Positions 41,425-49,309 of a stretch of DNA of 64,000 nucleotides are shown here, piece by piece. The position numbers were made by a program, and so were the translations under genes. The DNA comes from Leptolyngbya sp. FACHB-60 (GTDB lineage: Bacteria; Cyanobacteriota; Cyanobacteriia; Phormidesmidales; Phormidesmidaceae). The stretch is taken from positions 1 to 64,000 of the forward strand of contig NZ_JACJOX010000041.1 in the NCBI RefSeq assembly GCF_014695775.1, read 5' to 3'. The notes under the pieces are model-generated. The model did no database searches and was not told where the DNA came from. It worked only from the letters and a program-made list of their open reading frames with translations. Position 1 is the stretch's first letter. Each line of letters opens with the position of its first letter.

Positions 41425-42501
41425 CTACTTGCCAACTTTGGATTGAACCTGATCAAAGATCGCCCCGTCGGCGAAGAACTTTTTGTCGATTTCTTCCCAT
41501 CCGCCCATGTCGGCCACTGTAAAGAGGGTGGTGACCTTAGGGAACTGATCGGCAAACTTTTCGCCTACCTCTGGATCGGAGGGGCGAAAGCCCACTTTGG
41601 CAAACTCCTCTTGGGCCTCTGGAGTAAACAGAAACTCCACAAAGGCTTCAGCAACCTCGCGGGTACCGTGCTTGTCTACATTGGCATCGACGACGGCAAC
41701 GGGGTTATCAATGGAAATGTTCACCTCGGGAACTACAAAGGGCAGCTCTTCGCCATTTTGAGCGGCCAGCAGCACCTCGTTTTCGTAGTTAATTAGCACA
41801 TCTCCCTGGCCCCGGTTAAAAAACACGTCGGTAGATTCTCGCGCATCCTTAGGTAGCACCGGCACGTTCTGATAGACCTTGGCGACGAAGTCTAAGGCGG
41901 CAGCGTCATCGCCACCGGTTTGGGTCTGAAACCCCCAAGCTCCTAAAAAGTTCCATTTGGCACCGCCGGAGGTTTTGGGATTGGCGGTCACCACCTGCAC
42001 ATCGTCGCGGGCCAGGTCTTCCCAACCCTGAATGTTTTTGGGGTTGCCCTCGCGGGTGACCAGTGCCGCTACCGAGGAATGCACGATCGCATTGTTGGGC
42101 GCTTCGCTTTCCCAGCCGGGTTCAATCAGGCCACCCTCTTCAATTTTTTCGGTGTCTCCGGCCAGGGCCAGGGCAACGACATCAGCTTCTAGCCCGTCAA
42201 GCACGGCCCGTGTCTGAGAGCCTGAGCCACCGTAGCTCTGGTTAAAGCTGACCTCCTGGCCAGTTTCCGCCTTCCACTGCTCAGCAAATTTAGGAATGAT
42301 TTGTTCGTAGGCCGCCTGGGTCACAGCGTAGGAGACCAGGGTGAGTTCTACAGAGCCAGCGGCAGCGGTGGTCGCTTCGCCATTGCTGCCCTCGGGGGTC
42401 GATGTGGTGCTACTGCAGGCGGCTAGGGTACCCGCTAGCCCCAGGCCAGCCGCAAACAAAATTGCCGATCGCCGCGAAATATAGCGTTGAGGTGATGTCA
42501 T
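41425..42501 (-). CDS. sbpA: Sulfate-binding protein SbpA
   Basis: A 358-residue solute-binding protein. The N-terminus MTSPQRYISRRSAILFAAGLGLAGTLAAC has a twin-Arg-like pair and an LAAC lipobox. FNQSYGGSGSQTRAVLDGLEADVVALAL and NPKTSGGAKWNFLGAWG carry the sulfate-coordinating loops of the SbpA/CysP family. It binds periplasmic sulfate for CysT/CysW/CysA. First gene of the minus-strand sulfate operon and divergent from cysA. Confidence 0.94.
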   Translation of the reverse strand: MTSPQRYISRRSAILFAAGLGLAGTLAACSSTTSTPEGSNGEATTAAAGSVELTLVSYAVTQAAYEQIIPKFAEQWKAETGQEVSFNQSYGGSGSQTRAVLDGLEADVVALALAGDTEKIEEGGLIEPGWESEAPNNAIVHSSVAALVTREGNPKNIQGWEDLARDDVQVVTANPKTSGGAKWNFLGAWGFQTQTGGDDAAALDFVAKVYQNVPVLPKDARESTDVFFNRGQGDVLINYENEVLLAAQNGEELPFVVPEVNISIDNPVAVVDANVDKHGTREVAEAFVEFLFTPEAQEEFAKVGFRPSDPEVGEKFADQFPKVTTLFTVADMGGWEEIDKKFFADGAIFDQVQSKVGK

Positions 42502-42848
42502 GGGTAGCTCTCCAAAGAATCTCCGGTATCTCGATAGGGTTTTCGAGGATTACGTTTATGGACTGTATCATAAAATTTTGAACTTAGATTTGAAATGAAA
42601 TTGAAGTCATTTGCACATTTTTTTAGAATCAGATCAACCCGGTTTTGGAATAGGTTGCATTTTTATTGTGGGTGGGGTAGCGTAGGGTCACATTGCAGCT
42701 CGGTCAGTGGGCGATCGCCCCTGGAGAACTGAGGCGCACCCTGCCCCTGCTGCTTAGGTTTGGGTTTGAGGTGATGGGAGTGGCACCGTTCGCTAAGCTC
42801 TGGTGTCGCATCCCGGTTGAAGCACACTGTCGATTTTGGGAAACACCC
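42502..42848. other. Divergent sbpA-cysA control region
   Basis: These 347 bases separate sbpA and cysA. An AT-rich part lies at 42560-42670 (GAAATGAAATTGAAGTCATT, TTTTTTTAGAATC) and probably contains both promoters, controlled by sulfur status. No clean palindrome for a CysR-type dimer was found. An in-frame extension of cysA back to 42693 is rejected as non-coding. Confidence 0.5.
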
Positions 42849-43880
42849 GTGGGAATTAGAGTAGACAACGTTTCAAAGCGGTTTGGGGATTTTCAGGCCC
42901 TTGAGCCCATCACCCTGGATATTAAGAGCGGTTCTTTGGTGGCCCTGCTGGGGCCGTCGGGCTCGGGTAAGTCGACCCTGCTGCGGGTGATTGCCGGTTT
43001 AGAAAAGGCCGACACCGGCAGAATTTATATTTCGGCCCAAGATGCCACCCACAAAACGGTGCAGGCTCGCCAGGTGGGTTTTGTGTTTCAGCACTACGCG
43101 CTGTTTAAGCACCTCACTGTGCGCAGAAACGTGGCCTTTGCCCTAGAGCTACAAAAGTGGCCTCAAGAACGCATTAAAAATCGGGTCGATACCCTGCTCG
43201 ACCTGGTGCAGCTAGATGGGTTAGGCGATCGCTACCCATCCCAGCTCTCGGGCGGTCAGCGGCAGCGGGTGGCACTGGCGCGAGCCCTCGCCGTTGAGCC
43301 TCAGGTGCTGCTGCTCGACGAGCCCTTTGGTGCCCTCGATGCCAAGGTGCGCAAAGACTTGCGCGACTGGCTGCGCCGCCTCCACAACGATGTGCATGTC
43401 ACCACTGTCTTCGTCACCCACGACCAGGAAGAAGCGATGGAAATTGCCGATGAAATCGTGGTGATGAGCCAGGGACGGGTCGAGCAGGTGGGCTCCCCCG
43501 CTGAGGTCTATGAGAACCCGGCCACGCCTTTTGTGATGAGCTTCATTGGCGCAGTCAACGTGCTCTCCCCTGACAACACCTGGAAGTCGCTTCACCGCGA
43601 CGCCCCCACTCACGGGGAGGTGTTTCTGCGCCCCCACGACATTGAAATCTTCACCGAACATCGGGACGGCAGCGTTGCCGCCACGGTGAACCATATCATT
43701 CACCTAGGCTGGACGATTCGCATTGAACTTACCCTCGAAAATGGCCATCCGATTACTGCCCACATTAATCGGGAGCAGTACCGCGACTTGGGCATTGATG
43801 AGGGGCAAACCGTTTATCTGCGGGCCAAGCTGATTCGCAGCTTTGCCCCTGCGTCGGACTATGCGCCATCGGCGGCTTAA
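42849..43880 (+). CDS. cysA: Sulfate ABC transporter ATPase CysA
   Basis: A 343-residue ABC ATPase. Walker A is GPSGSGKST, the signature LSGGQRQRVALARAL, Walker B VLLLDEPFGALD and the switch FVTHDQEEAMEIADEI. The C-terminal TOBE-like domain (HGEVFLRPHDIEIF...VNHIIHLGWTIRIELTLENG) is typical of CysA. GTG 42849 gives MGIRVDNVSKRFGDFQAL, where family members begin; longer starts add unrelated residues. It energises CysT/CysW. Confidence 0.94.
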   Translation: MGIRVDNVSKRFGDFQALEPITLDIKSGSLVALLGPSGSGKSTLLRVIAGLEKADTGRIYISAQDATHKTVQARQVGFVFQHYALFKHLTVRRNVAFALELQKWPQERIKNRVDTLLDLVQLDGLGDRYPSQLSGGQRQRVALARALAVEPQVLLLDEPFGALDAKVRKDLRDWLRRLHNDVHVTTVFVTHDQEEAMEIADEIVVMSQGRVEQVGSPAEVYENPATPFVMSFIGAVNVLSPDNTWKSLHRDAPTHGEVFLRPHDIEIFTEHRDGSVAATVNHIIHLGWTIRIELTLENGHPITAHINREQYRDLGIDEGQTVYLRAKLIRSFAPASDYAPSAA

Positions 43881-44121
43881 CACCGCAAAGGCGGATTCGA
43901 TGGGGAGTTAGAGCCGGGAGACGTCGAAATTCACTCGTTTGGTTGGCAGGTTAAACGGATTAAACGGTTGAACCTGCTAACGTTTTAGTGCGCATCCTAG
44001 CCATTGATATAGAGGTTTAGCCCGTTTAGCCCAGCGGGGTGCCAACCGAGGAGCCTCAATATAATGTCATAGTGGTTTTGGCCCCAAGCCGGGGGCCAAG
44101 ACGTAAGTAGGTAGGCGGGCA

Positions 44122-44985
44122 ATGGGGTTAGCAGGTATAGAACTGGGGCTGGCAGTCAACGGATTGGCGCAGCTGGCGTCGCCGGGGCCAATTATTTTTC
44201 AGCTAGGGCCGTTGGCCATTCGCTGGTATGGGCTACTGATTGCGATCGCCCTGGCTTTGGGCATTACCCTAGCTCAGCGGTTAGCTCAGCGGCGTGGGCT
44301 TGACCCCGAGGCGGTTGCCGACCTGTCGATCTGGCTGGTGCTGGGGGCCTTGCCCGCAGCCCGTCTCTACTACGTCGCCTTTGAGTGGGATCGCTACGCT
44401 GACAATCCGTTGAGTGCCTTCGCCATCTGGCAGGGGGGCATTGCCATTCACGGGGCAATCTTGGGCGGTATGCTGGCGGCGCTGTTGTTTGCCCGCCTCA
44501 ATCGACTGTCGTTTTGGGCACTGGCGGATGTGGTGGCCCCAGCTCTGGTGCTGGGCCAAGCTATTGGTCGCTGGGGAAATTTCTTTAACTCCGAAGCCTT
44601 TGGCGGCCCCACCAACCTGCCCTGGCGAATTTACATTCCCCCCGCCCAGCGCCCCCCCGGTCTGGAAACTGTTGAGTACTATCACCCCACCTTTCTCTAC
44701 GAATCGCTGTGGAATTTGGGGGTGTTTGCCCTGGTGATGTGGCTGTTTTTCTGGGGTCTGCGCCATCCCAATCGGCTAAAGACAGGCACGCTCTTTTTGG
44801 TCTACTTCGCCACCTACAGCCTGGGTCGTCTGTGGATTGAAGGTCTGCGCCTTGACAGCCTGATGCTGGGACCACTGCGGATTGCCCAGGTGGTGAGCCT
44901 CACCGGCATAGCGCTGGGGATTGTTGGGCTGCTGTGGTTGTATGTGGGGCGGCGATCGCTACCGGATGTGGCCAAAGGCAGCTAA
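44122..44985 (+). CDS. lgt: Prolipoprotein diacylglyceryl transferase
   Basis: A 287-residue integral membrane enzyme with about seven helices. Family motifs are IRWYGLLIAIAL, GGIAIHGAILGG and the Lgt signature GRWGNFFNSEAFGGPTNLPW, plus YHPTFLYESLWN. It moves diacylglyceryl from phosphatidylglycerol to the lipobox Cys of prolipoproteins such as NrtA, SbpA and the phytase-like protein encoded here. It begins after a 241-base gap without a recognised gene. The first ~20 residues may be a short extension. Confidence 0.96.
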   Translation: MGLAGIELGLAVNGLAQLASPGPIIFQLGPLAIRWYGLLIAIALALGITLAQRLAQRRGLDPEAVADLSIWLVLGALPAARLYYVAFEWDRYADNPLSAFAIWQGGIAIHGAILGGMLAALLFARLNRLSFWALADVVAPALVLGQAIGRWGNFFNSEAFGGPTNLPWRIYIPPAQRPPGLETVEYYHPTFLYESLWNLGVFALVMWLFFWGLRHPNRLKTGTLFLVYFATYSLGRLWIEGLRLDSLMLGPLRIAQVVSLTGIALGIVGLLWLYVGRRSLPDVAKGS

Positions 44986-45109
44986 GCCCTAATCGAGATC
45001 GGGTAGGGGCCTGAGAAAAATGTCTTGGGCAGGCACCAGCGTGCGCAGGTTGAGGCTCCAGCCTGCCACCGTGCGCGTCCTAATTCGCTACCGAATTGAC
45101 CAGCAAAAA

Positions 45110-45144
45110 ATGCCCTGGAAATTTCAGCAAGATTTCCAGGGCAT
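45110..45144 (-). terminator. Intrinsic terminator, minus strand
   Basis: ATGCCCTGGAAAT (45110-45122) pairs perfectly with ATTTCCAGGGCAT (45132-45144) around a 9-base loop, followed by six Ts on the minus strand. It terminates the secreted repeat-protein gene. Confidence 0.85.
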
Positions 45145-45179
45145 ATCAAGCGAAGTGACCATTGACTCCCAGTAGCGAA

Positions 45180-45746
45180 CTACTGTTGGGGAGGATTGCC
45201 CTCGGAACCGCAGTTGCCGGGGCCGCCGCCTCTTCTCATGTTGCTGCGTAGGGCCTCTTGGAGATCGGTTTCGCTGACGCCCAGCTCCGCGGCAGCAGCA
45301 GCTAGATCAGGACGAGCGGGCGGTTCAGCGGGCAGGCCCAAGGCTTCTTTCAAGGTGGCTTCACTGACGCCCAGCTGCGTGGCGGCGGTGGCCAGTCTTT
45401 GACCGCGATCGCCATCCCTACCGCTTCGCAGGGCTTCCTGTAGCTCAGTTTCGCTAACGCCCAGCTCAGTGGCGGCGGTGGCCAGGTCAGGACGCGGCGG
45501 TGGCTCGGCGGGCAGGCCCAGGGCTTCTTTCAGGGCGGCTTCACTAACGCCCAGCTCGGCGGCAGCGTTGGCAAGCCCTTCACCGTGACCTCGGCCTCGA
45601 CCTTCGGGTCGCTGGGCGGGCTCGGTGGGGGTAGCTTCGGGTTGAGGGGGTTGACTCTGGGTGGTTTGGCTAAAGGCGGCCAGACCCAGGCCACCCACTA
45701 GGGCAGCGGCCAGGCCAGCAGTCAGCAGTGAACGATGAATTACCAT
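45180..45746 (-). CDS. Secreted repeat protein next to a two-component system
   Basis: A 188-residue protein with a signal peptide (MVIHRSLLTAGLAAALVGGLGLAAFSQ) and a Gln/Pro/Glu-rich linker. Four helical units of the pattern AAxELGVSExxLxEAL follow, arranged as two copies of a ~60-residue double unit separated by Pro-rich or Arg/Asp-rich linkers. It ends RGGGPGNCGSEGN. It is divergent from the response-regulator gene, as accessory or target genes often are. Metal or stress sensing in the periplasm is possible but not shown. An intrinsic terminator follows. Confidence 0.82.
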   Translation of the reverse strand: MVIHRSLLTAGLAAALVGGLGLAAFSQTTQSQPPQPEATPTEPAQRPEGRGRGHGEGLANAAAELGVSEAALKEALGLPAEPPPRPDLATAATELGVSETELQEALRSGRDGDRGQRLATAATQLGVSEATLKEALGLPAEPPARPDLAAAAAELGVSETDLQEALRSNMRRGGGPGNCGSEGNPPQQ

Positions 45747-45876
45747 GGATGATTTGCTCCGGTGGTTTAGGGTTGACGATTTCTATTAAGCCTGGGCACT
45801 ATGGCAAAACCATGGCCGCCAAATTACAGCTTTGTCATTTTTGCGGCTCCCTGGCGGTGCTAGGTTGTGAGCACCT

Positions 45877-46575
45877 ATGAATGTTTTATTAGTCGAAGAC
45901 GAGGCCAAAATTGCCAGTTTTGTCGCCCAGGGGCTGCAAGAACAGGGCTTTGTGGTTGACACCTGCCCCAACGGCACCGAAGGCTACGCCTTAGCCACCG
46001 ATCGCACCTACGACGTGGTGCTGCTCGACATCATGGTGCCAGGGATGGATGGGCTGGCCATTCTCAAGGCGCTGCGAGGGGCGGGCTACGCCGTGCCGGT
46101 AATTTTAATTACCGCCCGCAACGAGCTAGACGATCGCCTGGCCGGGCTCAACCTGGGGGCTGACGACTACATCGCCAAGCCCTTCTACGTCGAAGAACTA
46201 GTGGCCCGCATGCACGCGGTGGTGCGGCGCAGCAGCGGCGAACGGCAGAACTTTTTGGCCGCCGGCCCCCTGCGCCTCGATCGCATCACCCGCGAAGTCA
46301 CCTGCGGCGGGCAGCAGGTCGAGCTGACGGCGAGGGAGTTTAACCTGCTGGAATATTTGATGCGATCGCCTGGCCGAGTGCTGACCCGCACCCAAATTTT
46401 GGAGCATGTCTGGGGCTACGACTTTAACCCCAGTACCAATGTCGTCGATGTGGCTATCCAGCGGCTGCGCAAAAAGCTCGATCCGCTAGATGCGGCCCAG
46501 TGGATCGAGAGCGTGCGAGGGGTGGGCTACCGTTTTCGCCCACCAGAAGAGCCTCCTCGAGGGGAACGCCCGTGA
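45877..46575 (+). CDS. OmpR-family response regulator (RppA-like)
   Basis: A 232-residue regulator: receiver domain with phospho-acceptor Asp51 (VVLLDIMVPGMDGL), conserved Thr/Lys (ILITARNE, DYIAKPFYVEEL), and an OmpR winged helix (LTAREFNLLEYLMRSPGRVLTRTQILEHVWGYDFNPSTNVVDVAIQRLRKKLD). The close match to cyanobacterial RppA/NrsR, together with the following kinase, suggests redox- or metal-responsive control. The stop overlaps the kinase start. Confidence 0.92.
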   Translation: MNVLLVEDEAKIASFVAQGLQEQGFVVDTCPNGTEGYALATDRTYDVVLLDIMVPGMDGLAILKALRGAGYAVPVILITARNELDDRLAGLNLGADDYIAKPFYVEELVARMHAVVRRSSGERQNFLAAGPLRLDRITREVTCGGQQVELTAREFNLLEYLMRSPGRVLTRTQILEHVWGYDFNPSTNVVDVAIQRLRKKLDPLDAAQWIESVRGVGYRFRPPEEPPRGERP

Positions 46576-47981
46576 CGCGATCGCCACTCCTCAAGCTTTC
46601 CCTGCGGCTGCGGCTGGCGCTGTGGTCTGCTGCCCTGGCCGGGGGAGCACTGCTGGGGTTTGCTCTGCTGTCGAGCTGGTTGATCTACCAGGCTAGACTC
46701 GATAGCCTCGACGCCCGGTTAGAGCGCACCGCTCCCCTGGGCCGTCCGGGCGATCGCGGTGGCTTGCCGCCCGGCGATCGCAGTGGATTTCCCAACCCAG
46801 AACCGGCCCTGGCCCAAGACCTGGGCCTACCCGCCGATGCCGAGGTGGGGTTTTTGCTGGTGGGCCGCACGGGGGAAGTGGTTTATCGATCGCCCCAATG
46901 GCCCAGTGCCATAACCCAAGTTTCCCCCGTGCCCAGCCCTACTCAGGGGCGTCGGGGGCCGCGTCGATTGATGACGGTGCGAACTCCCAATGGGCCTTGG
47001 CGAGTGGTGGTGCGGGCTACGCCCGTGGGACAGTTGGCGATCGCCGCCAACCTCAACGCTCTCCGCCAGGAAATGGCCACCCTGCGACGCATCTACGCCC
47101 TGACCATTCCCGGCCTACTGCTGGTGATTGGGGGCGGAGCCTGGGCGATCGCGGGCCAGGCGCTGCGACCCGTGCGCCAGCTCAGCCAGGGCATTGGCCA
47201 GGTGACGGCCCAGGGGCTACACCAGCGGGTGCCCGCTGACCCTGACCCCGAATTTGCGCCGCTAATTTCCGCCTTCAACGCCATGCTAGAGCGGCTAGAG
47301 CGCAGCTTTCAGCAGGCCTCTCGCTTCAGCGGCGATGCTGCCCATGAACTAAAGACGCCCCTCACCATTCTTCAGGGTGAGCTAGAGCGGGCCATTCAGC
47401 AGGTCGAAACCGGCTCGGCGGCCCAGCAAACCCTCAGCCAGCTGCTTGACCAGGTGCGCCACCTGAGCGGCATTGTGCGCAAGTTGCTACTGCTGTCGCT
47501 GGCTGACGCCGGGCAGATGAGCATTCAGCGCCAGCCGGTTGATTTCAGTGCCCTGGTGCAAGATCAGCTGGAGGATCTCTCGCTACTGGCCCCCGAGCTG
47601 ACGGTGACGGCTGAGGTTGAGTCGGAGCTGAGGGTAATGGGCGATCGCGACCTGCTGGCCCAACTGATCCAAAACCTGATCACCAACGCCGCTAAATACA
47701 ACCTGCCTCAAGGCTGGGTACGAGTCCAAGCTTGCCACGCCCAGTCCCAAGTGCAGCTCACGCTGACTAACGCTACCGCGCCTCTCACCGCCGCCGAAGC
47801 CAGTCGCCTGTTCGATCGCTTCTATCGCGGCGACCCCGCCCGTGCCCGCCAAACCGAAGGGCTTGGCCTGGGCCTCAGCCTAGCCCGCGAGATCGCCCGC
47901 GCCCACGGCGGCGATCTGGTGCTGGCTCCCCGCCCTGCCGGTGAGGCGTGCTTTAGCTTGCATCTGCCTCTGACCCTTTAA
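46572..47981 (+). CDS. Sensor histidine kinase (RppB-like)
   Basis: A 469-residue kinase from GTG 46572, overlapping the regulator stop (GTGA), so the pair is translationally coupled. Two transmembrane helices (~10-32 and ~175-195) flank a periplasmic domain rich in Pro, Gly and Arg. A HAMP segment follows, then the H-box GDAAHELKTPLTIL with His258, the N-box LIQNLITNAAKYNLP and the G-box TEGLGLGLSLAREIARAHGG. It should phosphorylate the upstream regulator. The signal is unknown. Confidence 0.9.
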   Translation: MTRSPLLKLSLRLRLALWSAALAGGALLGFALLSSWLIYQARLDSLDARLERTAPLGRPGDRGGLPPGDRSGFPNPEPALAQDLGLPADAEVGFLLVGRTGEVVYRSPQWPSAITQVSPVPSPTQGRRGPRRLMTVRTPNGPWRVVVRATPVGQLAIAANLNALRQEMATLRRIYALTIPGLLLVIGGGAWAIAGQALRPVRQLSQGIGQVTAQGLHQRVPADPDPEFAPLISAFNAMLERLERSFQQASRFSGDAAHELKTPLTILQGELERAIQQVETGSAAQQTLSQLLDQVRHLSGIVRKLLLLSLADAGQMSIQRQPVDFSALVQDQLEDLSLLAPELTVTAEVESELRVMGDRDLLAQLIQNLITNAAKYNLPQGWVRVQACHAQSQVQLTLTNATAPLTAAEASRLFDRFYRGDPARARQTEGLGLGLSLAREIARAHGGDLVLAPRPAGEACFSLHLPLTL

Positions 47982-48274
47982 TAATTGAGAGATACAGGCT
48001 TTAGACAAGGAGTATAGGGTCTAAGGTTTACGGTATAAATCTGCCTTGAACCCTTATACCCTACACCCTGCCCCCTCTAAATTAGGCCTAGCGCCGTCCG
48101 ATACAGGTAGCTAGGTACCCTTGTTCTAAGGACAGAGAAATATTAGAGTTGTGTAAACAACTGTTAACAAAGGTATAGTCTAAATTAAGGAAAATACTCA
48201 CACGTGGCTTTATTTTGGGCCAGCGGTGGGTCGCCTTCGTCGTTGTCAGTTTCATGTTCTTACGGCAAGCCAGT

Positions 48275-49066
48275 ATGAGACACGTGCTAAACATTTTGGT
48301 CATTTGTGTAGTAAGCCTCTGCGCCTGGCTGCCGATGGCACCGGCTTGGGCCTACGACAACCCAGAACTCTTGCCCGATAACCAGACCGCCATCATCGAT
48401 CTGGCCAAGTCGCTCAGCGCCCGCCAAGAAGAGAATCTCGACTCTCAGCTCAACGACTTTGAAACCGAAACCGGCTGGAAGCTGCGGGTGCTGACCCAGT
48501 ATGACCAAACCCCAGGCCGCGCAGTAAAAGACTTTTGGGGCCTCGACGATCACAGCATCATGCTGGTGGCCGACCCGCGCGGCGGCAACCTGCTCAACTT
48601 CAGCGTGGGCGATGCCGTCTACGACCTGCTGCCCCGCACCTTTTGGATTGAGCTGCAAACCCGCTACGGCAACCAGTTCTTTGTGCGCGAAAATGGCGAA
48701 GACAACTCCATTCTCAGCGCCCTTGAATCAATTCAGGGCTGTCTGCGTCAGGGGGGCTGCAACGTGGTGCCCGGTTTGCCTCAAGAGCAGTGGGTGCTGA
48801 CGCTGATTACCTCCATCGTCGGCGGCGTGATCTGTGGATTTGCGGCCCATCCCCGCAAGTCCGATCAGATTTTTGCCTGGCAGTGGGTGCTGATTTTCTC
48901 GCCCCTGTGGGGGATTCTGTTCTTTGCCTTTGGCATTGGCCCTGTAGTAACCCGCACCAGTGACTGGCTGCCCCTAACGCGTAACGTCGCCGGTTTTTTG
49001 ATTGGCGCTTTAGTGGCCTTCCTGACGCCAATTCTCGGCAATCAAGCCCCCAATTCTGAGACTTAA
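48275..49066 (+). CDS. TPM-domain membrane protein (Psb32-like)
   Basis: A 263-residue protein: signal peptide (MRHVLNILVICVVSLCAWLPMAPAWA), a TPM domain (NQTAIIDLAKSLSARQEENLDSQLNDFETETGWKLRVLTQYDQTPGRAVKDFWGLDDHSIMLVADPRGGN), and two or more transmembrane helices in the C-terminal third (WVLTLITSIVGGVICG, WQWVLIFSPLWGILFFAFGIG). TPM proteins of the Psb32/TLP18.3 type are linked to photosystem II repair in the thylakoid lumen. ATG 48254 is an alternative start. A strong terminator follows. Confidence 0.85.
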   Translation: MRHVLNILVICVVSLCAWLPMAPAWAYDNPELLPDNQTAIIDLAKSLSARQEENLDSQLNDFETETGWKLRVLTQYDQTPGRAVKDFWGLDDHSIMLVADPRGGNLLNFSVGDAVYDLLPRTFWIELQTRYGNQFFVRENGEDNSILSALESIQGCLRQGGCNVVPGLPQEQWVLTLITSIVGGVICGFAAHPRKSDQIFAWQWVLIFSPLWGILFFAFGIGPVVTRTSDWLPLTRNVAGFLIGALVAFLTPILGNQAPNSET

Positions 49067-49104
49067 TGGTCGGGAATCCTGTTTAAGCGGCACAGGTGAA
49101 GAAA

Positions 49105-49143
49105 GTGGGCATCGTTCGTTTGAACGATGCCCACTCTGTTTTT
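49105..49143 (+). terminator. Intrinsic terminator, plus strand
   Basis: GTGGGCATCGTTC pairs perfectly with GAACGATGCCCAC around the loop GTTT, followed by TCTGTTTTT. It terminates the TPM-domain gene. Confidence 0.9.
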
Positions 49144-49154
49144 GAGGGGGGAGC

Positions 49155-49270
49155 TAGAGCGAAAGAACGAAAAACGAAAATGGAAGAGCAAAAAATGAAA
49201 AGAATGCCCAGCGGGTTTGAATTCTGGCACTTTAGCTTGTTCTAATCTGGAATCGGCCTGCTGTATAGCG
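49155..49270. repeat. Dispersed ~110-base repeat, copy A
   Basis: This sequence aligns, with a ~7-base gap and scattered substitutions, to 56990-57100. Shared blocks include TAGAGC(G/A)AAAGAACGA, GAGC(A/G)AAAAATG and GGGTTTGAATTCTG / GGGCTTGAATCCTG. Read on the minus strand it carries CCCGCTGGG followed by T-rich sequence, terminator-like. Nature unknown. Confidence 0.65.
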
Positions 49271-49309
49271 ATCGCCCGTTCAGTCAAGACATTTTGGACA
49301 ACTTTTTGG

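Noticed and set aside
42693..42848. N-terminal extension of CysA
   Set aside because: Non-conserved residues; the family begins at the GTG at 42849.
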